A DNA stretch of 64,000 bases from Pyxicephalus adspersus (taxonomy: Eukaryota > Chordata > Amphibia > Anura > Pyxicephalidae): contig NC_092862.1 of NCBI RefSeq assembly GCF_032062135.1, forward strand, positions 43,351,116 through 43,415,115, given 5' to 3'. The notes beneath the pieces are model-generated. The model had not been told where the DNA came from, ran no database searches, and was given only the letters and a program-made list of their open reading frames with translations. Positions 1-13,099 of the stretch are shown one piece after another; position 1 is the stretch's first letter, and each line of letters begins with the position of its first letter. Made by a program: the position numbers and the translations under genes.

Positions 1-645
1 TGTTTAATGTAAGATAATTTTTCCCGCCTTTGAACTGACAAATTTGATGGATTGTTTCGTCTGTTCTAGGAATTGGAAAAACAGATCAACTGGCAGGATC
101 AATTAAACTGTTAACTGTTATTTTAGTAAGATGAATGTAATGTTTTCATTTTGCCCATAGTTACGTTGGAGGTAACCATTGCTTTAAGTCAGAGGTTAGA
201 ACAAACATTAACATTATTATTGGATGTTCAAGAAGATAAAAACTGGGGTCATAGGTAAAGTAGTAAATTATCAGAAATATATTTTAGGGGTAAGATCATC
301 AGATAAGGCAATTATTAGTATGACAATAAAATAGGAAAAAGAATAAACATACTTTATCTGCTCAGAATTTTCTTTACACATGTAGTAGAAGCAAGATTTA
401 TTTTGTTACTAATGCAAATTAGACATAGTGTTCTGGAAAAAGAGAAGGATTATCTAGCTACAAACAATTTAAGAAGTGCAAAACATTCCTTGCCTATGGG
501 GAAAAAGACAATAAAAAATAATAAAATACAAACATAATGCAAAACTAATCTTTTACTATTACTATTCTGTACTGCAAGTTCCAAAGACAACCAATTTAAC
601 TTTTCAAAGACATGCCCTGTTCTCAACAAAGAAAAACAGTCTGAG

Positions 646-650
<5 letters not shown>

Positions 651-704
<54 letters not shown>
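651..704. repeat. (TA)27 microsatellite
   Basis: 54 bases of uninterrupted TA. It should be highly polymorphic. Confidence 0.95.
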
Positions 705-710
<6 letters not shown>

Positions 711-999
711 GCATGGTGTGTCAGTATCAACCAGATTCAAAAATACACTTTGTGTATATATAAAAAGTTGGAGAATACAAAATGATTACACTAAATGTAT
801 GGGGCAATAGTATTATTTCTTCTAAAAGATGTATCTTCTATTAATAAAAGAAGCCATTGGACTCTACTCCAGTTACTTTGCCTAGGTTCAGAAGATCTCA
901 TTAGAAAGAAGCATTTCCTTAGTGTCTTCTTAACCACTGAACAGCATCAAATTGTGTAACTGTAGCAAAGCAGAGGCATCAACATGAGTCTGATCGGAA

Positions 1000-1400
1000 G
1001 ACAACCCTTTTACGTAAGGTAAAAAGTATCTTCTTTTTTTTTGGGGGGGGGGGGGGGAGAATAACACTTTTTTATTTTTTCTTTCCAAAGGCAGAATGGG
1101 AGCACAGAGTCTTCTGGTACATATGTCACACATCCCAGGAACCTCCTGGCTGATCCTTATGCTCATGCTTGATCTTGGGCATGTGCAGAAGACGCTTTTT
1201 CTTCAATAGCTAAAATAGTGTCGTTCCCATGCATGCACCCTGGGCAGTGCAAGATCAGGTGATGTAGGCAGAAGCCGGCAGACGGAAACACTTCCTTCAC
1301 ACCAGAACAAAGGTGGATAACTGGACGGTGCAGGACCGTCTAGATCTGTGGAAGTAAAGGTGAGAAAGTTTTTTTACTTCTACTTCTATTTAGTTTAATA
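1000..1400 (+). mobile_element. GACGTAGG-family non-autonomous repeat, copy 1
   Basis: Shares the order AAGGTAAAAAGTATCTTCTT, poly-T/G, GCAGAATGGGAGCACAGAG, CTCCTGG, GCATGTGCAGAAGACGC, GGTGATGTAGGCAGAAGCCG and GATCTGTGGAAGTAAAGGTGAG with the copy at 34930-35490. It contains a G15 run at about 1043-1057. Its class is not determined. Confidence 0.6.
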
Positions 1401-1654
1401 CTATCAGCTACTATGTACTTTCCCGTTTTTCCATTTCTGCTCATGGACTATCCTCCACACTAAATCAAGTTGAATCAGAAGGCTTGAAACAAAACTTAGC
1501 CTCAATACATTTTTAAGATTTTCTGATCTTACATGACTTATATAGTAAGTCAGTAACACATATAATAGTAATAATAATTATAGACACATTTTGTGAATGT
1601 GTCTATGCTGGAAAGAAAAATTTCTGTTTTCCATTTCAGGGACATAATTTTATT

Positions 1655-1720
1655 TTAATTTGTACAGCGCTGTGTATTATGTTAGTGCTAAATAAATACT
1701 GTCCAATAATAATAATATTG
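1655..1720 (+). mobile_element. SINE 3' tail fragment
   Basis: TGTACAGCGCTGTGTATTATG, then GTGCTAAATAAATACTGTCC and AATAATAATA is the tail of the same SINE family on the plus strand. Confidence 0.6.
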
Positions 1721-2315
1721 AATATTGATAGGGGTAAAACTGGGTTATTGCCCGGAGCCCTCACCTACTTTAAGGCCCCAAAAAGCAGAATAGCATGGAT
1801 GCTAGGAGCTGGAATGCTGTGCATTTGGAAACTCTTACTTATTAATTTACAGCCACATTTTTTCTCAAACTATCCCTGTTTTGATTCGCTGGAAACAAAG
1901 AGATACAATTGTGAAAAGGATATAGTATTATGATTTTGTTTTATTTTTAAGGGCAACAAAACCCGTGCTGAGAGAATATGAAAGGCTGATATTGCAGAGC
2001 AAATAGAAAAAATCAGATGCTCAGCACTTTCTGAGGCATTACTCATTAAGTACACATTAAGTACTGTATGTCATTTTGGAGTGTGGACTATCCTTTGACT
2101 TTCCTGAAATGTATGCTTGTTCCAGGTCAGCCCATCAGTATTTAGGTAAGAGACAGTGTGGCAGCCTAAGTTGTCAAAGAACAGATTTTGTCTAGGAATA
2201 ACATAAAATGATGTTTTCTAAATGCTTAAAGGTAAGAATTATTTGTACAATGCCCAAGGTATGTAGGTAAATGGGAAAACAGAAAGACAATATGTAAATG
2301 TCATATCATTTTCTG

Positions 2316-2329
2316 ACACTAGGTGGCAT
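2316..2329 (+). promoter_or_regulatory. Weaker CTCF-like motif
   Basis: GACACTAGGTGGCA matches the CTCF core CTAGGTGGC in otherwise AT-rich sequence. This is a motif match only. Confidence 0.2.
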
Positions 2330-3137
2330 ATGAAAATTTTAAATGAAAGTTAAAAAAACATTGTAATATTTTATCAGGTATTTAAACCTAAAAGAAATTT
2401 GCAACATAAAAAAACTATTACATGTCCCTCTTTGTATTTACATTTACTGTATAGTCACATTTTCAAAATTTTCAAGCTGCAGAGAGAGGGAGATTGAAAA
2501 GGTTTTTATGTATTTTAGTGGATTTAATACACAGGGATTTTCATGGATGCAGCAATTACTGTGATAAATATAAATATCTTTACTCCTGATCTTTTTCAGT
2601 ATAACTGCATATATTACTTTTACCAAAACCATGTTTGCGGAAAGGTCCAAAAGCCATAGTCAGGGTTGCAAAGTGTATGTAACTATCTCTATTTATTTCC
2701 CATGTAACTCTGCAAGCATTAAAACATTACGAATGTAGTTTTCAAGTATACGTAGTCTGCATATATCTTTATGTGAGATGTTTGGAAGTGTGCGGGCAAA
2801 ACATTTTTTTAGCCATAGGCAAGGTTGCATCAAGGTTGACTAGGAGGATAATAACTGAAATACATGCATTTTTTAAAGATATTTTATATAAACCAGACTT
2901 ACTTTACTGTCCAAGCACAGGCTAGGAGTAGGGAGGGGATATTGCACCATTTCTTGTATCTAAATCTAAAAACAAAAGTGTGATATACTGTCACTTATTA
3001 GTCCTTGAATGTAGTAGTTGCATTTCTCTTCTTTTTTTTATTATTTTGATGCACCAAGAATGTCTTCTGTGGCCTGTCTCTAGATACCATGCATATGAAA
3101 TGCTAAGTTAAATGATTAAATTAAATATTTGTTAGAT

Positions 3138-3260
3138 ATGGGGTGGCACAATATCTGAGTAGCTGACACGCTGCCTGTGTAGTACCTAGGTTTGAATATC
3201 TCCATGAAGTTTATATGTTTTCCCTGCATTTGCATGGATTTCATCACAAAAGCATCCTGG
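3138..3260 (+). mobile_element. Diverged tRNA-derived SINE head
   Basis: GGGTGGCACAATATCTGAGTAG, GGTTTGAATAT (B-box-like), TCCATGAAGTTTATATG and TTTTCCCTGCATTTGCATGG follow the order of the SINE at 20841-21199 in the opposite orientation. It is strongly decayed and lacks the tail. Confidence 0.5.
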
Positions 3261-3690
3261 TAGGTTACTGTATATACTCAAATATAAACCAATATTTTTT
3301 TCCATTAAAATGTAGTTTTAAAAGAATCTCGATGTGTAACAACTGTGTAACAATCTCTCGCCATCTGAGACATACGATATGTGCTTGTTACACAATTCAC
3401 ATGAGAACACAGCCCCATCTACTGTTGGCCAACAATTATGTGCAAAAGATCACAACTCAAAAGAACAAAATGCATTACCATTTAAAAAGGGATATATCTA
3501 CTGCGCTCATGTTTTTTTTTTTTTGTTAAAAAAATACCACTTAATTTTATTAGCATTTGTTTTACTGGTTTGAATGTTAGCAGCGGCAGATGCAGTTTGT
3601 GCATAGGTTTACACTGTAGCAAAAACAGTTTCCTTAATTCCAAGATAAAAAAAGACCCACAGTTTATATTCGAGTTCTTGACCTTGGACT
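3260..3690. mobile_element. MITE with TATACTCRARTATAAACC ends
   Basis: It starts ACTGTATATACTCAAATATA and ends ACCCACAGTTTATATTCGAG, giving an imperfect terminal inverted repeat. It is the uninterrupted paralogue of the nested copy at 11.2-12.7 kb. Confidence 0.5.
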
Positions 3691-3699
3691 ATAGTAGGG

Positions 3700-5950
3700 A
3701 CATTTGATTATGAACTTCTTAGTTAGCTGTAAAGCTGTAATATCTATGACCATGTACATCTAAAAAAGGAGTGATCATAAGCACAATTCACTAAGCTATA
3801 CTGCATGAGTTACTATAAATAAAGTTGCTATAAATACCAGTTTACAGCAAATAATGGTCACTATAAATTAGTTCATTGAGACACACATCTACTTCTCTCT
3901 AGTTTTTTAAACAGAAAAAGTGATGTGAAGAAGGCAGAGCACAAAGAAGCTCATTAGTTGAAAGTTATTGACTGTCATAGGAATCCTGTTTCATGCAAGG
4001 AGATGAAATATAACTGAAGTTAAGGCAGAGCAACAACTGAATGTAGACAGGCTCATAATTGTGATTTGTGTACCAGAATGCCTTTTTCCTTACTATTATT
4101 ACCCAGTTTTAGACTTTCATGGGTTTATTAGGTAGATAAATACTGGTAAAGCTATTGTAAACCGAGCAGCTAATAAATTAGGAGAATAATCCACAGCTGA
4201 TGTGTAAGTTACAAGGGGGATCACAGAGTAGAACCTTAGCTCTACTTCATACTGGTGAACCCTTTATTTTTGGAAGGGCAAGGCTGACAGTGATTAATTG
4301 AAATCTATCTGTAATTGATGAAAAGGACATCAATGCCCACCCAGAATTCCCTTTGTTTTCTGTACACTAATCACATACCGTGTGTACCTTGCCCCACAAC
4401 ATATTGTAATCTTTATTTAGAGTGCAGATTATAGATTCTACCTTAAAGAAGGTTCAATAAAAAAAATATCCAATGCAACAACTTACCAAATGAAATTGCT
4501 ATGGCTGCAATGACTACCTCCCTATTCAGTTGACAGTCCACCTCCTACAGGAGCTGCTAAAAAATAGGATCACATAGTACATGGTCAAAGTATAAAAAAA
4601 ATACCAATATACACTGCACAGGGGGATGAAAGGAAGGTATGACAGTTATTTTAGGATGCTAACTAGAGTTCAGCTTTAATACCATTGTCAGTCAGTCCTT
4701 ATTGCTTCCTTCTTTTATTGGTGGTCAGTGAGATCACTATCTACATACCTAAGTAAGTACCATAGCACTATCTCTTGGATTCTAAATGCCACCACCACTA
4801 TGACACACAAAGACACACATGCACTTGCTAGCAGCTGTGTTTATAATGAAATTGAATGGATATTAGACTCAGGAGCCATTTGTATCTTCACTGGTGCTTT
4901 GATCAAGAATTAAATGCACTCAATTCTGCAACATATAAAAGCTAACAACTGTGTAATTATAACGGCAAACCAGTGTAAAATGCGTCAGTTTTTCTAATTG
5001 CATTAACTACCCTAAATTGCAATGATTTAGGCAATATCAAATTACAGTAGAAAAATACACTGGCGGTGATGAAAAATAAATGTTCATCTATAACTAAACA
5101 CGTTTGAGTAGATTTTGCATTAGGAGACAGTCTAAATCTAATGTCAGTTTGCATGATTTCTATCTAGCACCAAATCAATGTGAGGGAAGAGTTGTTGAAC
5201 AAAGATTAGATATGCTAACACACTTAGCCTGGAGCTAAGGAGGTTTAGTAGAGATATAACATCAGCCTTAAATGACAAAATGGACTGAACAGATTTATTA
5301 ACCCATAATCGGAATGTAGATATTTTAAAAGATGTTCAGAGTATGTGTATCTTGTTAGATGGGAACAGTTGTATTTAGTTTGGAGAATTTAAGGTACCAA
5401 CAGATATCAGACTGGACTGGAGAATACAACTGCTGTAGACTCTATAAAATTCTTGCAACATTAACACACATTATCACGTCAGCCAAGCATGCATATTTAT
5501 ACCCAGGGCAAACACATGATTGATTCTTTTTTCCAGATTGGTCAGCCTCGGGGTGCCTGAACAGGTTGCCCACCAACATATTATATATTTCCATGGTCTG
5601 ATCATTTTTGACCTGAATACCAATCAACTAATGTCTATGGAGATCTTCTTTTCTTGTACTCCTAAATAGATTGGGTAGATTTCCAGTCTGGTGTTGACAT
5701 TTTACAGTAAATTCTGTTTTTTGTTTCTTGTTTATTTCAATTATGTATTGCTATTATTTTGACCACTGATGTGTTAAAGGATCAGGATTACTTGAATGAC
5801 ACTGAATTTTTTTCAATTACTTTCACTTGACCCAAGACACAAATAGGGAGTTTTTTTTTATTAAAATACTTTTTTCGTGTTTGGTTTATTAATACCATTC
5901 TATTAACTCTTTCTGGGAAATGCTAAGAAGTAGTATGTACCCCTAAGCTC
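3700..5950. other. Region without recognised genes or repeats
   Basis: Only short open frames that resemble no known protein. Composition matches the general AT-rich background. Confidence 0.5.
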
Positions 5951-5959
5951 ATTTATCAG

Positions 5960-6075
5960 GGTAAGGGACAGCAATCTGAGGGTATTAAATGGGGCTTCTA
6001 GATTCCAACAAACCTAATTGCAGACCCTCACAACTATTTAGACAACAGGTGAGGGTGAGGCCCTGTCCCTTAACT
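5960..6075. repeat. Small inverted-repeat element
   Basis: GGTAAGGGACAG at about 5960 and CTGTCCCTTA at about 6062-6072 are inverted ends, with CAGACCCTCAC and GGTGAGGGTGAGG inside. Probably a MITE remnant. Confidence 0.35.
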
Positions 6076-6079
6076 GTGC

Positions 6080-9000
6080 CCCTAACACGTTTTATGAATA
6101 ATGGAGGTCTGATATTAGCAAGAGAAAAAGGGGCATAAACTCCCTTCCTCTTTAATTCTGGCTATTCAAGATTCGTTGGCCTGGTATGGAAAGGAAGGGA
6201 GGGATTGGTTTCAATATTAAAAAGGGGAGTGAAAACTAATTTTTAAATAAAATTAAAATTAAAAAAATGTAAAGCTTTAAGACATTCCACAAGCATTTTT
6301 AATAAGTCATTGCTACAAATGTGCCACTGTAAATTGCTGCAGCCGTGAGCATCCTCTAGGTAATAAAAAGGGTTTTTCTGTGTTGAATTTGTAAAATATA
6401 AACTTTGTAAAATATAAAATTTGTAAACTATAAACAAATAAGCTAAGACACAAACCTACTAAAGCTCATGGCAATGGGATGCTAATAATGCCTGAAAACC
6501 ATATGCTTTTTTCAGGTGCCGCTGAACACCGCATACAGTTTAGTGACCATACCAACCTCAGTGGCTTTGCAATAAGTTCAAAAGGTAGGGGCCACTTAAA
6601 TGTAAAAATAAAAAATTGAATTAGAATTATTATCAAATATCTTATGCAATTCGACAAAATGTTTTACTATCAAAAGTGTAAAATTCAAGTTGAATGTTTA
6701 TGGTAATTTCTATACAAAAGCAAACTTGTATTATTTTAAAAGGACAGATTTTGCTGAAAATACCAAATCATTTTGTTGAAGTAAAAAGGCAGGAAAGGTT
6801 GATGTGTGGAACAGACTTCAAGTCTACCATAGTCAACCAAAGTTTATGGTTTCATTTATGTATGTTTAAAACAAACATACATCTAAAAACAAATGGGGCA
6901 AACTTGATGGAGCACTTGGTCTTTTCTCTGCTATTGCTCCTCATTATGTTTTGATGATTTAATAAACAACTTTCTAGATACAAACATATAAACACTATAT
7001 CACCTCCATTCCTCAAAAAAGTATTAACATACAACATAGTTATACAAACAAATACGTTACTGCCACTATTAGGTTTGACATTTGTAATGATCAGATACTC
7101 ATACAACAATACTGGTAATTTTAATAAATTTCTTATTATTGACATTATTGCACCATTATAAGGCGCCAGCAGTGCCTAGCACATACCTATAAATTATATT
7201 TATTTTAAAAAAAACATTTTGTAGATGAGCTCCAAGACATTGGCATATCAATGCCATAGAAATGTGTAAGTTTATGTGCCCTATAATATGTTTTTCAATT
7301 ATATCATATATATTTTAAAATAGATTCTTATTAGTTTATATTTTAAAATATTTACTGTATAAATAATAAATATAATATATTATATATACAAATAATAATA
7401 TTACTATCTATACCAATCATCATTATTATTAAAAATTATTAGAAAAAAAATATTTTGAATAATACAATTGTTTAACTTTTACAAAGACGTGGACCTAGAT
7501 TTCTTGGACATATGAAAATTTACCCCCAAACTGCATAATATTTTATTAGAAACCAAAGGCAAAACTATATAAACTTTTCATATAGCAAAGAGCATGTGAG
7601 TGCCAAGCTTTAACCTCGCAGGTTTATAGAAAATTATGAAACTCCCTACCAGCTATCAACAAAGACAAAAAGTGAACTGGACTGAAAGAAATGTGGGAGT
7701 GGTAATGAATTTGATGTGGCATGTCTCCCAGCAATCAGGAAGCTTGTAAATAATAAAGTAAAGAAATAGAAAGTGATGTTCTCATAAATATATATCTGCA
7801 GGCTGCTGTGCCACTAGAAATTCTCCTGTCACTTTTGAATATTTCGCTCTGGGGATCTCTAGTTAGAGTATCTTTTCATGATGAGCAGGTTGTACATACT
7901 AAGACAGAGAAGGGGAGACATATTCCTAGACTTGTGTAACTTTATTTAAGTTTGATATTTGGAGTATTTTGAGAAACTTAAGAAATAGCAATCTTTACTG
8001 TGTGTATGCCACAATGTTTAACTAAGGCTGCAACAATGAGGTCTTCAGTTGAGTCTAGGCATTATCAATGGTGTTATCTTCAGGTCTCTGAACCACTGTA
8101 ACTGTCCAGATTTGTTTTTGGTTTTTTTTGGTTTTTTTAACAAATTGTGTGATTTTTTTATTGCAGTTTAAGAAATCTTTCTTTTTTCCATATGTCACCA
8201 TGTCAATGCAAGGCAAAAAGTATAATTTCCCAGGACTTTACATCTATCCGTGCATTCGTGGCATGATCTTTACACCTCTGCCAACCATTACAGTCTAGAT
8301 TCATTTTCTATAACAATAGAGGCGCTTATTTGTTATTTTCTGTTTCTTTTGACCTTCCTAGTACTGGATATGTATGTAGTATTTAGTAACATGAAATAAC
8401 AAAGCTACAAAATAGTTTATACCAGCATAACTAGAAATTAACATTTTAGTGTATGTAAAATTGATTTGTTTTGTAGTTTTCAATCAACTAGGGAAGCCCT
8501 ACTTTACAGATGTCTGTATCCTTGCTCGGGGGAATTCTACCCTTCATTTGCCCTGGTGACTATTGTAGCAAAAACAAAAAAAGGGGAAAATAAAAATGTT
8601 TGTGTTGTTATCAAAGCAAAAGTATAGGGAAAATGTGCCTATGAAAGCTCTCAGGGATGAAGGCTTTGTTGACTTTAAGGAGACTAAATTATCTTCCTTT
8701 CAGGGCACATACAAATCCAAAAATAGTAGTGCAAGGATTTCACAATTTACACACAATCTCATGAATGGAGAATTCCTAGCAAAAGGAAGCTCCTTTTCTT
8801 ATCTTGCCCACCACTTGTTTAAAATTAAGTATTGGTTTTAGTAGATACATGGTTTGACTAATCATCACGCTATTCTTTTGTTTTTTCTTTAAAAGCATAA
8901 TTCACCTAAGCAAGGTGATGAGCGAAACTTAGAATTTCAAAATCAATTATTGTTTGCTAATTGCAAAATCAATTTTATCTCAATCATTTTTAATAAACGA

Positions 9001-9290
9001 AAAAAAAGGGAATCAACACAGTGTTACCAAAAGTAAAAAAATAATGAATAATTATTTAAAGGTCAATTTTACTTGATTACCCTTCTTAGGGGTGCACTTT
9101 GAAGCACAGACAGGTAAGTATGAACCTTGGCATGGGGCCTAAAAAAATTATTATACTTGAAGTTCACTTAAGCCCATAAAGGAAATATAAGGAAAAAGAT
9201 GAGCATATGTAATGACTGGCAATTAAGAACACTCATATTTCACTTTTGTAGATTGTCTATTTCTATATCTAAACAGGGATTGTATTCCAT
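6080..9290. other. AT-rich region without recognised genes
   Basis: No coding frame of note. Very AT-rich stretches with short TATA/AATAAT runs occupy 7270-7480. I see no clear repeat family here. Confidence 0.5.
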
Positions 9291-9660
9291 TTAATTGTTT
9301 CTGATCTCATAAAAAAGGCATGGTTTCACATTTATATGCAAAGCTCCACTCATTATTATTCATCTCTCTCATTCCATATGGAGCATGTTCTGTATATTTA
9401 TCAAACATTTGCTCAGACCTCAACCGACAGCTTGCTAATCACAATCCAACATGAAAAGTAATTATCTCTTTTAATGGTTAAATTGTTATAAGCTTTTATT
9501 TTGGATAAGGATTTAACATTTCATATTACCAGCATCTGAGTACACATGATTACACCTGATGTCTATTTATCAGCTTGAATACTTTTAATCGATTCATGAG
9601 TTGAAATACTCAATTGTGCATCAACATTTTTCTCAAATTAAAAAGACACTATGTCAGTAA
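9290..9660. promoter_or_regulatory. Candidate conserved non-coding block
   Basis: This is repeat-free, balanced-complexity sequence with clustered homeobox-like cores (TTTAATTG, GCTAATCACAATCC, GTAATTATC) and an OCT-like TATGCAAAG. It resembles vertebrate enhancer sequence, but conservation is untested. Confidence 0.2.
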
Positions 9661-11347
9661 GACCTTTCAAATTCTGCTAGTTACCTAGTTTTCATACAAA
9701 ACGTCTTGCGTCAACATTTTTAGTCACTAATCCGGGACAAGAATGCAGTTCAGGAGTTCTGACTTTGTTCTGTATTTGCTAATGTTTGCATAATATTGCA
9801 TATTTACTTCCAGTCCATGAATTTTTAATCCAGCGATCAATGTTTCGTATGACAGGTTCTCCTGGAACAAGTATACTCTGCACACATATATACATTGTCA
9901 GTAACCTAAGCTCATCATTTTTTTGCTCCATTGGAGATTTTGGGAAATACCCCTGCAACCATTTACTAAGGATTCACAATTCTGGATTCAGTGGCAAATC
10001 AACAGGCCACAACACATATCACACATTACAGATGGGAGATCATAACCCACATGCAAGCTTCAACAGTCTGACATTGAGCTCACAAAGAATTTGATCTTCC
10101 AGCTCTGATGGAGAAGAAAGGCAGAAGAGGACCATGGAAAAAATAATCAGTTGTGGATGGATAAGAAAATAGCCACCTTTTTCTGAACAGGCAAAGTGAT
10201 AAATTATCTTTTATGGTAGTTTTAAAGTGTTTTAGTGTGTGATTTATGGTCCCAAACAATAGTATGAGACTGCAATGAAGGCGGAAGGTGTTTAAAACAA
10301 ATAACCACTAAGCAATCCTCTGTATCAGCCTGTGTCTGATGTCAGCGCATGCAGCATCCAAGGCTTGCATGAGCTGTGTTAACTGACCCTGGATACTACA
10401 CATACTAACAGACATGCATTGTCTATTATCTTAGTATTCAACACATGTGGAGAATTTCTTAGTGGTTAACTTTTAATTGTGGATATAGCAAATAAAGTTA
10501 AAGTGTTTTATTCATTTTTTCGTGATTACACATTACTAGTTCTGATTAGGTACTGGAAAATGCCATTTTTCCTTAAAGTTTGTTCCCAATGAATTAAAAT
10601 CACAATTGAATGTAAAGTAATAGAAATCACCATTTTAAAACTTGTAACATGAAAAAATAAAATGATAAAATTAAAATCATCATGACAGTTTTTCAACAAA
10701 CCAACCCAACATTGTTTTACCCCTGAACAATTACATAAGCATTTAGATTGTTGATAAAATAATACTTACCTAAAAAAGTGAACATGTTAGACCTCAATTC
10801 TAACAGTTTTATGTTCTGTGCCTAAAAATACCAACACCGGAAACTCCACTGCAAATCTGGTCCTGAATGTCCAGTAATTAAAAGTTATAGATATATAAAA
10901 GTTCAAAAAAAAATGTAGCAACCAATTTTACCAATGTATTTGTAAAAACCAATATACTGGTCCATAATAGAAACCACATTATTCAAAGTCTGAAATGTTA
11001 AAATAGGGTAAAATAAATGTGAAATCTGATTGAATGATTTTGGCAATATTTGGCTTCCAGGACATGCATGTATTCAAAGCTACAGATTACAATTGGGTCA
11101 CTGGAGCGTTATTGAGCTTTCCTTTAAATTTTTCCTTCTTTACAACTTATCATTCAACCCAACAATAAAATTGGCATTTTTATTTAAAACAATATACATT
11201 GTATACTGTATATACTTGTGTATAAACCAAGATTTTTTTTCGCCTTTAAAATGCTGTCCAAAAATAAATTCAGTTTATATTTGTGTGACACCTAGTGGCA
11301 ATTTATGGAACTGCATTTGTCTCTGGCTTAACATCAGATACCAACAA

Positions 11348-11575
11348 GCCTGGTTTATTAAATCTCTCCAAGACTGGAGAAGGTACTTTTTTATCAGTGA
11401 ATCAGTGATCCAGCAAACCTCAAATGGATCTTGCCCGGATCTGAAAACATTTGACAAATAATAGCAAATTATATTTAAGAAATCTAAGTTTGGATATTCC
11501 AGGTTTGCTGAATCACCCAGGTTCTCCCATGATATTCTATTTTATCCAGACCTATGAGGTTTAATAAATGAGGCC
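11348..11575. mobile_element. Hairpin MITE (TTTATTAAAGCTCTCCAAG family), copy 1
   Basis: The arms TTTATTAAATCTCTCCAAG and CCTATGAGGTTTAATAAATG face each other. Internal inverted GATCCAGCAAACCT and CAGGTTTGCTGAATCACCC make most of the element one imperfect hairpin. Confidence 0.75.
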
Positions 11576-11639
11576 CCAACGTTTTGTAACACTTTTCATG
11601 AGGACCAAGGTGCATATAGTAGTCAAAAATAACGTATAA

Positions 11640-12038
11640 CAGGGGTTGGCAAACTTTTATGGCCACTAGGCCATTTTAGGGGTGGGCGGGAGCACACTAG
11701 GCTGGACTCTGAGTCTCACCTTAATGGCTCTGCCCCCCACCAGGGAACCCCCCTGAAGTGAAATCCCTCTCCTCCATAAGCATTGCGAAGGAGAGGGATT
11801 TCCCTTCCGGGAGCTTTCCCTATTTACTGCAGCGGCAAAAGTATCAACGTCGGCTGAAGTAAATAGAGGAGCAACAGCAAGGAGGCGGCACTGGAGCTCC
11901 GGCGGCTCCGGCTCCAGTAGTTCCTAATGCCCCCTGGCAGATCCCGGCATTAGGCCAGAACGGCCAGGGGGTGTAAGGCCGGAACGAACCACCGGCTAGG
12001 CCGTATCTGGCCTAAAGGCCAGAGTTTGCCAACCCCTG
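11640..12038. mobile_element. Non-autonomous hAT-like element, CAGGGGTTGGCAAACT ends
   Basis: Perfect 16-bp terminal inverted repeats CAGGGGTTGGCAAACT; 399 bp; GC-rich interior without coding capacity. The flanks share only GTATAA (11634-11639 and 12039-12044) rather than eight bases. Related to the elements at 34401-34808 and 35690-35780. Confidence 0.7.
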
Positions 12039-12203
12039 GTATAAAAGATCATTTAAGAGCAAGTGACAATAATCTGTAAAAAGGGAACAATACTATGCGG
12101 TTTGAGCCGATGTGACTTGAGTTAAAAATACCACACCATGGATGTATTTATTCACATACATTTTATTGGCATTTCTTTTAATTATTCTTTTGAATGTTAG
12201 TAG

Positions 12204-12632
12204 AAGTGTTGGTGTTCGAATTCAGAAAGACCAGACCCGAAAAACGCGGTATTCGACTTTGCAAATTCGTGTGTAAAAAATATGTTAAAAATCACAGCCA
12301 ATCACAGAGCACTAGAGGTGAATGAATGGGGAGACTTGTCTTCATTTAGCCTCTAGATGCCTGAGGATCCTGTGGGACTTCTGTGTTCTTGGATAGAGAA
12401 TCTCTATCCAAAAACACATAATATAGTTACGCTAGGGCTGCAAGAGCAATCAGGGGAGTGGAGCTGTAGGCTCTGCTCCCCTGATTGCTCTTGCAGTTCT
12501 ACACAGTCCTGAAAAATAACCTGAATTTTCCCCCCATTGACTTTAATGGTGTTCGAATTCACCTGAACAATATCCCCCTATTCGATCGAATAGCTGTCGA
12601 ATTGAATAGTGAGATATTCGACCAACACTATA
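12204..12632. mobile_element. MITE with AGTGTTGG ends inserted at TAGTAG
   Basis: The ends AAGTGTTGGTGTTCGAATTC and ATATTCGACCAACACTATA are inverted. TAGTAG flanks both sides (12198-12203 and 12633-12638), and the empty-site paralogue at about 3575 supports the boundaries. An internal 21-bp perfect inverted repeat (12438-12458 and 12476-12496) forms a second hairpin. Confidence 0.6.
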
Positions 12633-13024
12633 TAGTAGTGAAAGATGCATTTTGTGCCCTGGGTTTATACTAGAGTCAAGGGGTTTAAATTTGGACCTGT
12701 CTATATTCAATTGTATACAATGCGCACAAGAAATATGCATAAAATGCACACAAAATGGAGTTGTTACTAAAAGCAACCAATTAGATTTCATTTCAAGATA
12801 AACAAATTACTATGATACCTCAATAAATTTTGTAGAAAAAGAAGAAAGGAAGACAAGAAAAGAAGGCTTTTTTAATGGGCACTCAATTGTAAACTGATCA
12901 AATTAAATCATATATTATCATGCATAAAGTGTTACCAAGAGTGCAATTTGAAGTTTTTTGCAAAACCTGAGACCTATTGTTACTTGTACAACATTAAATG
13001 CGAATGAAAGCACAATGCACATCA

Positions 13025-13080
13025 CCTCTCCTGACGCATTTCACCCAAACAGGCTTCCTCAGGGGATTTTGAGAAATGGG
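13025..13080 (+). repeat. ACGCGTTTC...CTTCCTCAGG repeat motif, copy 1
   Basis: CTGACGCATTTCACCC and CAGGCTTCCTCAGGGG. This motif pair is widespread in frog genomes. The element it belongs to is not delimited. Confidence 0.45.
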
Positions 13081-13099
13081 CTATGAGAAGAACAAAATA

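Larger units (their letters stand above)
11200..12690. mobile_element. Nested copy of the TATACTC... MITE, split by later insertions
   Basis: It starts TATACTGTATATACTTGTG and resumes at 12121-12203 (AAAAATACCAC ... TTTTGAATGTTAG). It resumes again at 12633 (GATGCATTTTGTGCCC, GGTTTATACTAGAGTC). The pieces match the intact copy at 3260-3690 in order. The gaps hold other elements at 11348-11575, 11640-12038 and 12204-12632. Confidence 0.45.

Noticed and set aside
450..740. Minus-strand frame with an Ile-Tyr repeat
   Set aside because: It is a translation of the (TA)27 microsatellite.
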